Below the pieces are notes generated by a model. The model was given only the letters and a program-made list of their open reading frames with translations, was not told the origin of the DNA and made no database searches. A stretch of DNA of 53,058 nucleotides from Isotricha intestinalis (Eukaryota; Ciliophora; Litostomatea; Vestibuliferida; Isotrichidae), in contig JAJJLU010003558.1 of NCBI GenBank assembly GCA_023807065.1, positions 1-53,058 of the forward strand. Direction: 5' to 3'. Positions 10,150-18,746 of the stretch are shown piece after piece (position 1 is the first letter of the stretch; every line of letters begins with the position of its first letter). The position numbers and the translations under genes are program-made.

Positions 10150-11311
10150 GCAAATATTAATTTTTATGACAATTATATATAATTTTATATCAATCAATAT
10201 GTATTTTTATAAATATATAGGTATAATATTATAAAAGAAATTAAAAGGAAAAAGCAGTGGATTAAGAGAACCTTTTTAAAAAGTCTTAACTTTTTTCTTT
10301 ATATTAATAAAGAAAAGTTATAACTTTTTTTATTATAAATAAATTAATTAAAAATCAAATAAGGTTCTTAAATAACACTGTATCAAGAAATTATTTTAAT
10401 TTCCTTAAACAAAGGAAATTTAAATTTCTTGAATATTCTTTTAATATTTATTATTTAGATTATTAGAAAAAAATTTAATTAATTAAAGAATAATATTATT
10501 TTATTTTTTTGTGAATTAAGTGAATTTTAACTTAATGTTTTATATATAATAAATAAATATTTTTTATAGCTTATAAAAGACTTTATTATCTAATTATAAC
10601 ATTACCATAAATTAATATATAAACATAATTTATTCTTAATCTTTAATTATTTTAAAGTTTTCATTTTTTAATTATCACATTTATTATAAAAGCAAATTTT
10701 TAATTATAATAATTAAAACCAAATCCATTCACTTTTCTTTCAATAAATGATTTTTTCGTAATTATTCTTACAATTAATAAATTATTAGATAATATATATT
10801 TAGTATTTGAGAAATGATAATTAAATATAATTTGCTTTTTATTTAAATTGATTTCAGAATTATTATTGAAATTACAGAATTAATGTTTGTGTTTTTTCTT
10901 CTTGATTATTATTATTTTGGATTTTTATATCATCTTTTTTTTACATTTTTTCTTATTTTTTATAACTTTCATTCTCTTCTGTTTTTTTATTTTCTTTTTT
11001 CTTTTTTTCATTTGAGATATTTTTGAATTACAAATTTTTTTCTTCTAATTTTTCTATTTTTTTTATTTATTTCTGATTGATCATTGAACTAAAGAGTAAA
11101 ATTAGATATATTTATTTCGAATAAAACATAAATTTATATTTGTATATTTTTAAATTCTCTGTATTTTATATTTTATTTTGTGTAAATAAAAGAAAAATTT
11201 TTAAATAAGAAAATTTTATAATTAAATTTTTTTATTAAAAATATGAAATAAAATGTTTTATTATTTGTAAAAAATAAAAAAATTATTGATAGATAATAAT
11301 AATATTTTATA
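10150..11311. other. Convergent intergenic region with nested hairpins
   Basis: 1.16 kb between two convergent genes. The notable content is the hairpin pair at 10255-10432, listed separately. The stretch 10890-11110 is strongly T-rich; its minus strand reads Lys/Glu-rich in one frame but with TAA stops at about the density expected from composition, so it is not called a gene. Confidence 0.6.
10255..10432. ncRNA. Nested long hairpin plus adjacent palindrome (possible structured RNA or MITE)
   Basis: The outer stem pairs CAGTG (10255-10259) with CACTG (10376-10380). Next, TTAAGAGAACCTT (10262-10274) pairs with AAGGTTCTTAA (10361-10371) with a 2-nt bulge. The inner hairpin is AAGTCTTAAC...CTTTAT (10281-10302) with ATAAAG...GTTATAACTT (about 10307-10326). 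Directly after it, 10383-10432 is a nearly perfect palindrome, with arms beginning TCAAGAAATT and ending AATTTCTTGA. The stems include GC pairs that are rare in this DNA. It could be a non-coding RNA or a short inverted-repeat element; nothing here decides between them. Confidence 0.45.
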
Positions 11312-13309
11312 TTAAATTTCACTCCAAATAATTTGATCATCATAAAATTGCTCCTTAATCAATGAATCATTCTTAATTAAATCTCTAAGTCTAGGTAAAA
11401 CATTATTAATATAATCATTTCTAAACATATTATTTCTTAAAATTGAATTTTCAATGAAATCATTCATTTTAATCCATTGTTCAATATTATTATTTTCTTT
11501 TAATTCATGAATTCTTTGTTTTAATATTTTATAATCTTCTTCAGCAATTTTATGATAAAATTTTACCATTTGAATATATTTTATTATTTGATAAAGTAAT
11601 AATAAAAACATTATACCTGTTATATAAATATTTATATTATTTACTGAACCATTATTTTTTAAAAAATACCATGAAATAATAAAAAATATTATTGTAAGTA
11701 AAACAATAACAGATGATAACTTTAGATAATTTCTTTTCATATTTGTTTTATTATGAAAATTATTGTTTGAATTATAATCTATATCATTGATAACTGCATT
11801 TTGAATTGAAGTTTCAAGTTGAATATTTGGATTAGGGAAAAAAGAATTATTATTATTATTATTTCTATGAGGAGGAATAATATATTTATCTGTAGTTGTA
11901 TGGTATTTATTTCTTATTGATTCATTCAACATTTTTCTTTCATTATTCATATAATTATAATTTCCTTTATTATCTGTATTATATTTTCTTTTTATATCTT
12001 CTGAATTTAAATTCATTATATTTGATGTGTTTATTTCATTCTGATTATTTTGAGCATAAGGAAAATTATCATTATTATATATTGAATTATTTCTATTATT
12101 ATTATAATAATTATTTACATTTAATTGGTTAAAATCATTTTGATTATTTAATTGATTATAATTATTTTGATTTTGAAAGTTTAATTGTTCATTATTATTT
12201 GGATTTTGAATATTTGATTGATTATATTGCCATCCTTGATTTTCATAATTATCATTTCTATTATTATAATTATTTCTCCATTCATTATTTTTTTTTTGGT
12301 TAAAATCATTAAAATTATTATTATTTAAAATATCCATTTCATTTAAATTATTGTAATTTATATTATTATTATCACAGATATTATTATTCTGATAAATTTC
12401 ATTATAATCATTTAAATTTTTATTATTCTTTTCAATATTATAATTAATTTTTTCATCATAATTATTTGAATGATTATAAACATTATTATTTTCATTCCTC
12501 CAATTTTTTACTTCTAAATTTGAATCAGATAAATTATTAATATAATTATTATTAAATCTTTTATTAGAATTATTATAATATTCTCTTAATTTATTATTGG
12601 TACTGTTTAGTAAATTATAATTTTGACTTTCATTATTTAATTCAGAATTTTTAACGTCATAATTTTTTTCAAAATTATTAACTCCTCTTTTGCTTTTTTC
12701 TTCATCAAATATAATTTTAGAATTCAATAAATTCTTATTATCTTTTTTAACATTATTATTTAATCTAATAACAGAAATTGTTTTAATCCCGCTCTGTCTT
12801 ACATTATTATTATAATTTCCTTCATTATATAAATAATCAATAATTTCACCTTCTGAATCTTCTAAAACTTCTTTTTCATTATAATTATCTTTGAAAACCT
12901 TTATACTTCTATTATCTTTTTTAAATGGAGTATTCACATCATTCTGAAATGTAGGAAAACCAAATTTTATTTCTGGGTTTTCATAATTTTTACTTATATT
13001 AAATGTCTTTTTAATTTCATTTCTTTGATTTATATTATCTTTATTATCTTCTTGTTTATATATATTTGAAGATGGATTATTTAATAAATTTTTGAAAATT
13101 ATTTGATTATTCATACTTATATTTTTATCATTTTCTGTCTTATTATTATTTTTACTTTTTCTTACATTTAATGTTTTCTTATATAAGTTATCATAATATT
13201 CTTTTGGTTTATCTTCATTCTCAAATTGAATTCCTAATCTTTTTAAACGGATTTTTATTTCTTCTTTCGATAAATTTTGTAATTCATTTTCAAAATCCTC
13301 TTGATTCAT
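11312..13309 (-). CDS. LEM-like, two-TM protein (candidate LEM2/Heh/MAN1-type inner nuclear membrane protein)
   Basis: A 665-residue protein. The first 50 residues (NLSKEEIKIRLKRLGIQF, then a Lys/Tyr helix) look like a LEM/HeH helix pair. Residues about 60-520 are a disordered Asn-rich linker. Two TM helices follow (about 532-551 and 561-580) with a short loop. A helical C-terminal tail contains IEQWIKMNDFIENS and VLPRLRDLIKND and ends in IIWSEI. LEM-like domain, long linker, two TMs and a C-terminal domain with an LRD motif is the layout of LEM2, MAN1 and yeast Heh1/Src1. The C-terminal part would be a short, divergent MSC domain. This is inferred from layout and short motifs only. Confidence 0.55.
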   Translation of the reverse strand: MNQEDFENELQNLSKEEIKIRLKRLGIQFENEDKPKEYYDNLYKKTLNVRKSKNNNKTENDKNISMNNQIIFKNLLNNPSSNIYKQEDNKDNINQRNEIKKTFNISKNYENPEIKFGFPTFQNDVNTPFKKDNRSIKVFKDNYNEKEVLEDSEGEIIDYLYNEGNYNNNVRQSGIKTISVIRLNNNVKKDNKNLLNSKIIFDEEKSKRGVNNFEKNYDVKNSELNNESQNYNLLNSTNNKLREYYNNSNKRFNNNYINNLSDSNLEVKNWRNENNNVYNHSNNYDEKINYNIEKNNKNLNDYNEIYQNNNICDNNNINYNNLNEMDILNNNNFNDFNQKKNNEWRNNYNNRNDNYENQGWQYNQSNIQNPNNNEQLNFQNQNNYNQLNNQNDFNQLNVNNYYNNNRNNSIYNNDNFPYAQNNQNEINTSNIMNLNSEDIKRKYNTDNKGNYNYMNNERKMLNESIRNKYHTTTDKYIIPPHRNNNNNNSFFPNPNIQLETSIQNAVINDIDYNSNNNFHNKTNMKRNYLKLSSVIVLLTIIFFIISWYFLKNNGSVNNINIYITGIMFLLLLYQIIKYIQMVKFYHKIAEEDYKILKQRIHELKENNNIEQWIKMNDFIENSILRNNMFRNDYINNVLPRLRDLIKNDSLIKEQFYDDQIIWSEI

Positions 13310-13494
13310 TTAAAAAATTTTTTTTATATTTCTTTTATATTAATTAAATTTGAAAATATAATATGAAAAAATATAGAAGGATAAAAAATGAAAAAATAAT
13401 ATATTATAACAATAAAATATAAAGATACAATAAAAACATAATTTATATATTCAGTAAAAATAATTATAATAAAAGATAATACCATTTATTTGAT

Positions 13495-15765
13495 TTAATA
13501 TATTTCTTCAACATCATCAGAATCATCATTATCATTATCTCCTTTTTTTTTAACGCTTTTTTCTTCATTATCCATAAAAACTAAATCATTATCACCATTC
13601 TGATTATTATCATCATTATTTGATTTATTAGTATTATTATCTTTTTGATCATCTTCATTATTTATTTGTTCTTCATCATTGTTTTTAATTTTTTCAAAAT
13701 CAATTTTTTGTGAAATATTATTAAAAATATTTTCATTTTCATTTAACTCAGATTCTTCATTCTTTCCAGTATGATTTTCTAAATTATCTAAATCTTTATT
13801 AACAAAATCATCATTGCTAATAATAGCAGTATTTAAAACTTTACTTCTCAAATTTTCTAAAACATTTCCTTGATTGTTTTTATCAATATTTATAGGTTGC
13901 AAAGTTTCAGTTTTTAATTCACTATTTTTACTAATAGTTTTTTTACTATTACTTTCTTCTTCAATTTTATTATCTTCTTTTTTTTTATCTTCATTTTTAT
14001 TGTTATCAACAACAATATCTTCGACAATTTCATCATTATCTAAATTATCTTTAACATAATTTTGTCTTATACTTAAAGTTTTATTTAATTTATTATCATC
14101 ATTCATTAAACCATGAGTAAATGACAAATTAGGTTTTAAAGAAATATTTTTTAAAACAATTGATTTATTTATTTTTTCATTTTTTTCATGCATTAATTCT
14201 TCTTCTTTTTGTTTTTTTTCTAATTCTTTTATTATCATTTCTTTTTCAAAATTATTTTTTTTAATAATTTTAATTGGTTCTTTTTCTGAGATTTTTTTAT
14301 CTTCATTTTTATTTATTTCGCTTATATTTACATTTCCATCTAAATAATGTAATTTTTCTATTTCTTCTTCAATTAATTTTATTTCTTTTTCACATTTTTC
14401 TAATTGATCTTTTTTATCTTTAAATATAGTTAATAATTCTTCTTTTGAAGAATGTAAATTTTGAATATAATATTCATTTGTTCTATATTCATTTTCATAT
14501 TTTCTTTTATTTGATAATAAAGCTTTATCCATTATTTCAATTTGTTTTTTTATTTTTTCCATTTCTAATTTCTTCTTCTCTTCTTTTTTTTCTAAATTTT
14601 TCACATTTTCAAAAACATATATTCCATACATTTCTTTTGCCATTGCTTCTAATTTATTTTCTCTTTCTTGTAAATTTTTAATAATTAATTCATTGTCTTT
14701 TTCAACTTGATTTCCAATTTCTATTTTCTTTAATAAATTATTATATATATTATTATATTTTTCACATTCATTCATTTTTTCTTTTATATGATTTGTTATT
14801 GAATCTCCTTTAATTTCTTTTTTTAATAAACTTCCTGAAATTTGTTGATCTCTTTTTAAAGATTTATTATCTTTCTCTAATAATTCTATTTTCATATTTA
14901 ATTCTTCTATTGCTTTCTTTTTGTTTTCTACATAATTTTCACTTGTTACTTGTTCAAATCTTTCTTTTATTTTTTCATATTCTTTTTTATACATATTTAT
15001 TAATTTTTTATTTGATTCTTCTATACTTTTATTTTTCCTTTTTAATTCTTCTGTAATATCTTTTTTTTTATCATTTATTTTATTTTTATTTTCATTATTA
15101 TATAATTTTTTATTACTAAATATTCTTCCATTATCAATTATAATTGTTAATATATCATTTAATTTATTCATGTTATCTAACATTATTCCTATTTTTTTAG
15201 ATGATTCTTTATAATTTTCAGGAGGTTTATTTAATATTATTTTATTTATTTGTTTCTTTATTTTATTATATGAATCCACTGCTTTTTGCATTTTTGAATG
15301 AGATACTACTTTTCCTTTTTTCATTTCTGGAGTTAAATAAGGATCTGGATTATATTTTATATTTTCTTCTTCTTCTTTATTTAATTTTTTTATTTCAAAT
15401 ATATTTATGTCTTTATTATCATCATTTTCACTTTCTTTATTCTCATTACTTTCAATTTCTTTATTCTCATTATTTTCATTATTTTCAAATTCTTCATTTT
15501 TATCATTTTCACTTACACTTTCTTCATTTTCATTATTTTCATTTTCTTCTTCTTTTTTTAAATCTTCTTCAGTAGGTGATATCAATGAACGTGTTTTATT
15601 TATATTTTTTACATTATTATCTAATTCTTCTTCTTCTTTGATTTCAAAATTATTTTCTTCAGAATTTACTTCTTCATTTTTTATTATTTCATCTTCCTCT
15701 CCTAAAGAGTTTGTTTCATTTTTTGTTTTATGATTTATTTTAGGCAAACTATTTTGTGATGACAT
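13495..15765 (-). CDS. Long coiled-coil protein with acidic ends
   Basis: A 756-residue protein. Residues 1-125 are Glu/Asn-rich repeats of the type ENNENKE. A moderately conserved-looking block follows (YLTPEMKKGKVVSHSKMQKA, about 142-161). Residues about 160-480 are coiled coil rich in Lys and Glu. The C-terminus is Asp/Asn/Glu-rich and ends DDVEEIY. It has no TM segment or signal. A cytoskeletal or ciliary scaffold is plausible but no family is recognised. It is head-to-head with the CFAP36-like gene, 101 bp apart. Confidence 0.85.
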   Translation of the reverse strand: MSSQNSLPKINHKTKNETNSLGEEDEIIKNEEVNSEENNFEIKEEEELDNNVKNINKTRSLISPTEEDLKKEEENENNENEESVSENDKNEEFENNENNENKEIESNENKESENDDNKDINIFEIKKLNKEEEENIKYNPDPYLTPEMKKGKVVSHSKMQKAVDSYNKIKKQINKIILNKPPENYKESSKKIGIMLDNMNKLNDILTIIIDNGRIFSNKKLYNNENKNKINDKKKDITEELKRKNKSIEESNKKLINMYKKEYEKIKERFEQVTSENYVENKKKAIEELNMKIELLEKDNKSLKRDQQISGSLLKKEIKGDSITNHIKEKMNECEKYNNIYNNLLKKIEIGNQVEKDNELIIKNLQERENKLEAMAKEMYGIYVFENVKNLEKKEEKKKLEMEKIKKQIEIMDKALLSNKRKYENEYRTNEYYIQNLHSSKEELLTIFKDKKDQLEKCEKEIKLIEEEIEKLHYLDGNVNISEINKNEDKKISEKEPIKIIKKNNFEKEMIIKELEKKQKEEELMHEKNEKINKSIVLKNISLKPNLSFTHGLMNDDNKLNKTLSIRQNYVKDNLDNDEIVEDIVVDNNKNEDKKKEDNKIEEESNSKKTISKNSELKTETLQPINIDKNNQGNVLENLRSKVLNTAIISNDDFVNKDLDNLENHTGKNEESELNENENIFNNISQKIDFEKIKNNDEEQINNEDDQKDNNTNKSNNDDNNQNGDNDLVFMDNEEKSVKKKGDNDNDDSDDVEEIY

Positions 15766-15866
15766 TTTTTAAGTTATAAAAATTAATTTAAATTTTAATT
15801 ACATCAATAAATATTAAAAATAGTGATAAAATATAGACTTAAATTAACAAAAAAAATTATTAAAAA

Positions 15867-17546
15867 ATGTCAACCTCAAAAATAGAAAATGTATATGATT
15901 CAGTAGTAAAAAGAATAACTGGTCCATTATTTCGTAATCCAATAAGAGATTTCTTAGATGAAAATTGTAATCATTTTGTAGATGTAAAAGAAAATACCTT
16001 AGAAATGGGATTATATTTTAAAGATTTTTCAAAATTAATTGATTCTCTTCTTCAAAAAATATATAAAGACTTTGATATAACGGAAGATGAATTTGCTGTA
16101 ATTTTTCAAAAAGGTTTAAATGATAATAAATATCAAAGATATTTTACTCAATTAAGAAATTTTAGTAATTTTAATTTTTTTAAAAAATTAATGATTGATA
16201 GATATTATAAAATTATTCGGCTTGTTGAAAATGAATTAAGGAAAAGAAAAGGACTTCTTGAGCAAAACAATGATGAAAATGATAATTTTTGTAATGAAAT
16301 GAAAAAAGCTAAAAAAGAATCTTTAAATGAAAATGAAAAAAATAGAAGATTAAAAGTTTTAGAAGAAGTTGAAATGCAAAGAATGATTAAAAAAAGTAAT
16401 AAAAAACTTAATAGAAAAGAAGAAAAGAAAAAAAATGAAACATTATCTCCATCTAAAGGAGAAAAGACACCTATTTTTAATCCAATACCTGAAGGAAAAA
16501 AAAAATTAGCTCCTATAAACAAAAATGTTAATAAAAAAGAATATATTCATAGAGATAGTATTAATATTAATAATGATAATAATATTAGTGAAATACCTGA
16601 TTCTATCAAAGATAGTAATGATAAAAAAAATGATAATAAAACAGATTTACAAACTCCAAATTCAATTCATTCTTCAAAAATAAATAATAATGATCCAAAT
16701 CAACCTTTTTCAGGTGAGCAAAATGAAAATGATAATCCATTAGATTCAACTCAAAATTTGGACGAACAAAAAAGTGAGGTTTATTTTACTAAAAAGTCAA
16801 GAATTTTAGAAAATGGAGATAAAAAACAAGATAATCAAAATAATTTAAATAATAATACTAGTAATCAAAACAATAAAAACATTCAAAGAATTGATGGTGA
16901 TCCAAACAAAAATCTCAATGATAATGATAATGATAATGACAATCTAAATATTAATCAAGAATTAGAAAAAAATAATAAGAATAATAAGAATAAGAATAAT
17001 AAAAAAAATAATAATAAGAATAAGAATAATAATAAAAATAATAATAAGAATAATAAGAATAAGAATAATAAAAAAAATAATAATAAGAATAAGAATAATA
17101 ATAAAAAAAATAATAAAAATAATATAGAAGAAGATGATCAAGAAGAAGGAGATATTGAGGAATTATTAATTAATGATAATGATAAAGATAATGAAGATGA
17201 TAAAGATAATGATAAAGATAATGAAGATGATAAAGATAATGATAATGAAGATGAGGATGAGGATTTTGATTTTGATGGTAAAATAGATAAATATTTGACA
17301 TTTTACATGAACAAAAGAAATAAATCTTATTTAAATGAGAGAAATTTTTATCAAATTAGAAAAATGAATTATGATGGTGATGATGATATATTATATTCTA
17401 AATTAATATCAAATGACTCTAATAATAATGTAGATTTAATCAATTCTGATGATGATAATGATACTCTTAACAATGATGAAGAAAAAAATAATAATTTAAT
17501 AAAACAAAGTAATGATGATGATGATGATGATGAAGATGTTTATTAA
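15867..17546 (+). CDS. CFAP36: CFAP36-like protein (BART domain) with low-complexity tail
   Basis: A 559-residue protein. Residues 1 to about 128 match the BART-like domain of CFAP36/CCDC104 and ARL2BP: RITGPLFRNPIRDFLDENC, FVDVKEN, LIDSLLQKIYKDFDITEDEF and NFFKKLMIDRY, followed by a helix ending RKRKG. In animals this domain binds the small GTPase ARL3 in cilia. The remaining 430 residues are charged and disordered, with Asn/Lys repeats (about residues 370-420) and Asp/Asn/Glu tracts, far longer than animal CFAP36. The domain is clear; the ciliary role is inferred from the family. Confidence 0.75.
   Translation: MSTSKIENVYDSVVKRITGPLFRNPIRDFLDENCNHFVDVKENTLEMGLYFKDFSKLIDSLLQKIYKDFDITEDEFAVIFQKGLNDNKYQRYFTQLRNFSNFNFFKKLMIDRYYKIIRLVENELRKRKGLLEQNNDENDNFCNEMKKAKKESLNENEKNRRLKVLEEVEMQRMIKKSNKKLNRKEEKKKNETLSPSKGEKTPIFNPIPEGKKKLAPINKNVNKKEYIHRDSININNDNNISEIPDSIKDSNDKKNDNKTDLQTPNSIHSSKINNNDPNQPFSGEQNENDNPLDSTQNLDEQKSEVYFTKKSRILENGDKKQDNQNNLNNNTSNQNNKNIQRIDGDPNKNLNDNDNDNDNLNINQELEKNNKNNKNKNNKKNNNKNKNNNKNNNKNNKNKNNKKNNNKNKNNNKKNNKNNIEEDDQEEGDIEELLINDNDKDNEDDKDNDKDNEDDKDNDNEDEDEDFDFDGKIDKYLTFYMNKRNKSYLNERNFYQIRKMNYDGDDDILYSKLISNDSNNNVDLINSDDDNDTLNNDEEKNNNLIKQSNDDDDDDEDVY
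16981..17119 (+). repeat. Lys/Asn-coding repeat with a 69-bp internal duplication
   Basis: AAT/AAG/AAA triplets encode Asn/Lys. A block of about 19 codons recurs at an offset of 23 codons (69 bp), so a segment was duplicated in frame. A second tract at about 17175-17260 encodes repeats of DKDNEDDKDN. Confidence 0.7.
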
Positions 17547-17901
17547 AATGATTTACTTATTAATTTTTGATATTCTTGAATTAAATTTGATTTTATTCTT
17601 TTTGTAATTAAATCATTTTTTTTTAAAACATAAAAAAAAACATTAAAAAAATTAATAGGAAAAATATCATTATCATAAAACAAAAAAATTTTTTTTTACT
17701 CATTTTAAAATAAATATAAAATGAAATATTTATATTTTAAATTATTTAAATTCTTTTAGAACAAACATTAATTATTTTGATATTCATATAAGGTAAAATA
17801 TTAATAATTTAAGAGAGAGGAATATTATTGAATTAATTTATTTTCTCATTTTTTATAATTTCTTTTTTATAATTTTTAAATATATTATTTTTATATTCAA
17901 A
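17547..17901. other. Intergenic region with an 11-bp inverted repeat
   Basis: 355 bp between two same-strand genes. AAAATGATTTA (17545-17555, overlapping the upstream stop codon) is the exact reverse complement of TAAATCATTTT (17609-17619). The position fits a 3'-UTR hairpin of the CFAP36-like gene. Nothing else is seen. Confidence 0.6.
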
Positions 17902-18561
17902 ATGGATTATTCTAAAGCCACTAATTATTGTCTTGATTTAATTCAATATCATTTAAAATTATTTATTGAAAATGTTTATATGATGGAATATGGTGAAAAC
18001 AATTATAAAAATTATATATATAATGAATATTATAATATGAATAATGGACAAGAATTTTACACTGATTGTTTATTTTATATGAATTTTTTTATTAGTAATT
18101 ATCAAATTCTTTCAAAGAAATTAAATTCAAATTATCCTTTAAATTTAATATATTCTTTAAAATATTTCAGAAATAGAATAGCACATCAAGCTCAAATTTC
18201 AATGAGACAAATATATAGATTTATTGATGAAACTCAAGCTTTATTAGAAGAATTAAATACTGCTTCTCAAGAAGAAATTTTTAAATTAGAAGCTGGTAGA
18301 AAAGAAATTATGAAATTTATGTTAAATTGTAATGATAATATTATTGTTATGGGAAAAGAAAAATTTAATAATAATTATAATGATTTTGAAACTGATATGA
18401 AAGACCAATTTAATGAAAATATTAAGAAAATTAAAGAAATTCAAAATTTATATTCACAACAAGAAAAAATAAATTTTAATTATCAAAGAATTATGAATAA
18501 TAACGACATGAACAATTTTCATAAAGTTTCTAATTTAGAAGATAAAAATTATGACGAATAA
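17902..18561 (+). CDS. Single-domain HEPN-like protein
   Basis: A 219-residue, all-helical protein. The stretch YSLKYFRNRIAHQ (Arg90 to His95) is an R-x4-H motif, the hallmark of HEPN nucleotide-binding/RNase domains. It is followed by RQIYRFIDETQALLEELN, which resembles the helix after RNxxAH in eukaryotic Swt1-type HEPN domains. A C-terminal helix with Lys/Glu and an Asn-rich tail completes it. No kinase, helicase or PIN partner domain is fused to it. If catalytic it would cut RNA; it could equally be a dimerisation module. The family call is from motif and helix pattern only. Codons are T-ending throughout. Confidence 0.6.
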   Translation: MDYSKATNYCLDLIQYHLKLFIENVYMMEYGENNYKNYIYNEYYNMNNGQEFYTDCLFYMNFFISNYQILSKKLNSNYPLNLIYSLKYFRNRIAHQAQISMRQIYRFIDETQALLEELNTASQEEIFKLEAGRKEIMKFMLNCNDNIIVMGKEKFNNNYNDFETDMKDQFNENIKKIKEIQNLYSQQEKINFNYQRIMNNNDMNNFHKVSNLEDKNYDE

Positions 18562-18746
18562 TTTATATATTCTTTATACATTATTATTTATTATAATTAA
18601 ATTAGTTCTTTTTGATTAAATAATTGAAAGAAAAAAATTAAAATTAAATCAATTAAATTAGTTTTATAATTATAATAATAATAATAAAAACCTCAAAAAA
18701 AAAAAAAAAATTAATAATAACATAAAATAAAAAATAAAAAATTAAA

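Noticed and set aside
10890..11110. Minus-strand Lys/Glu-rich frame interrupted only by TAA
   Set aside because: Stop number is about what composition predicts, and Lys/Glu richness follows from purine-rich DNA. No homology seen.
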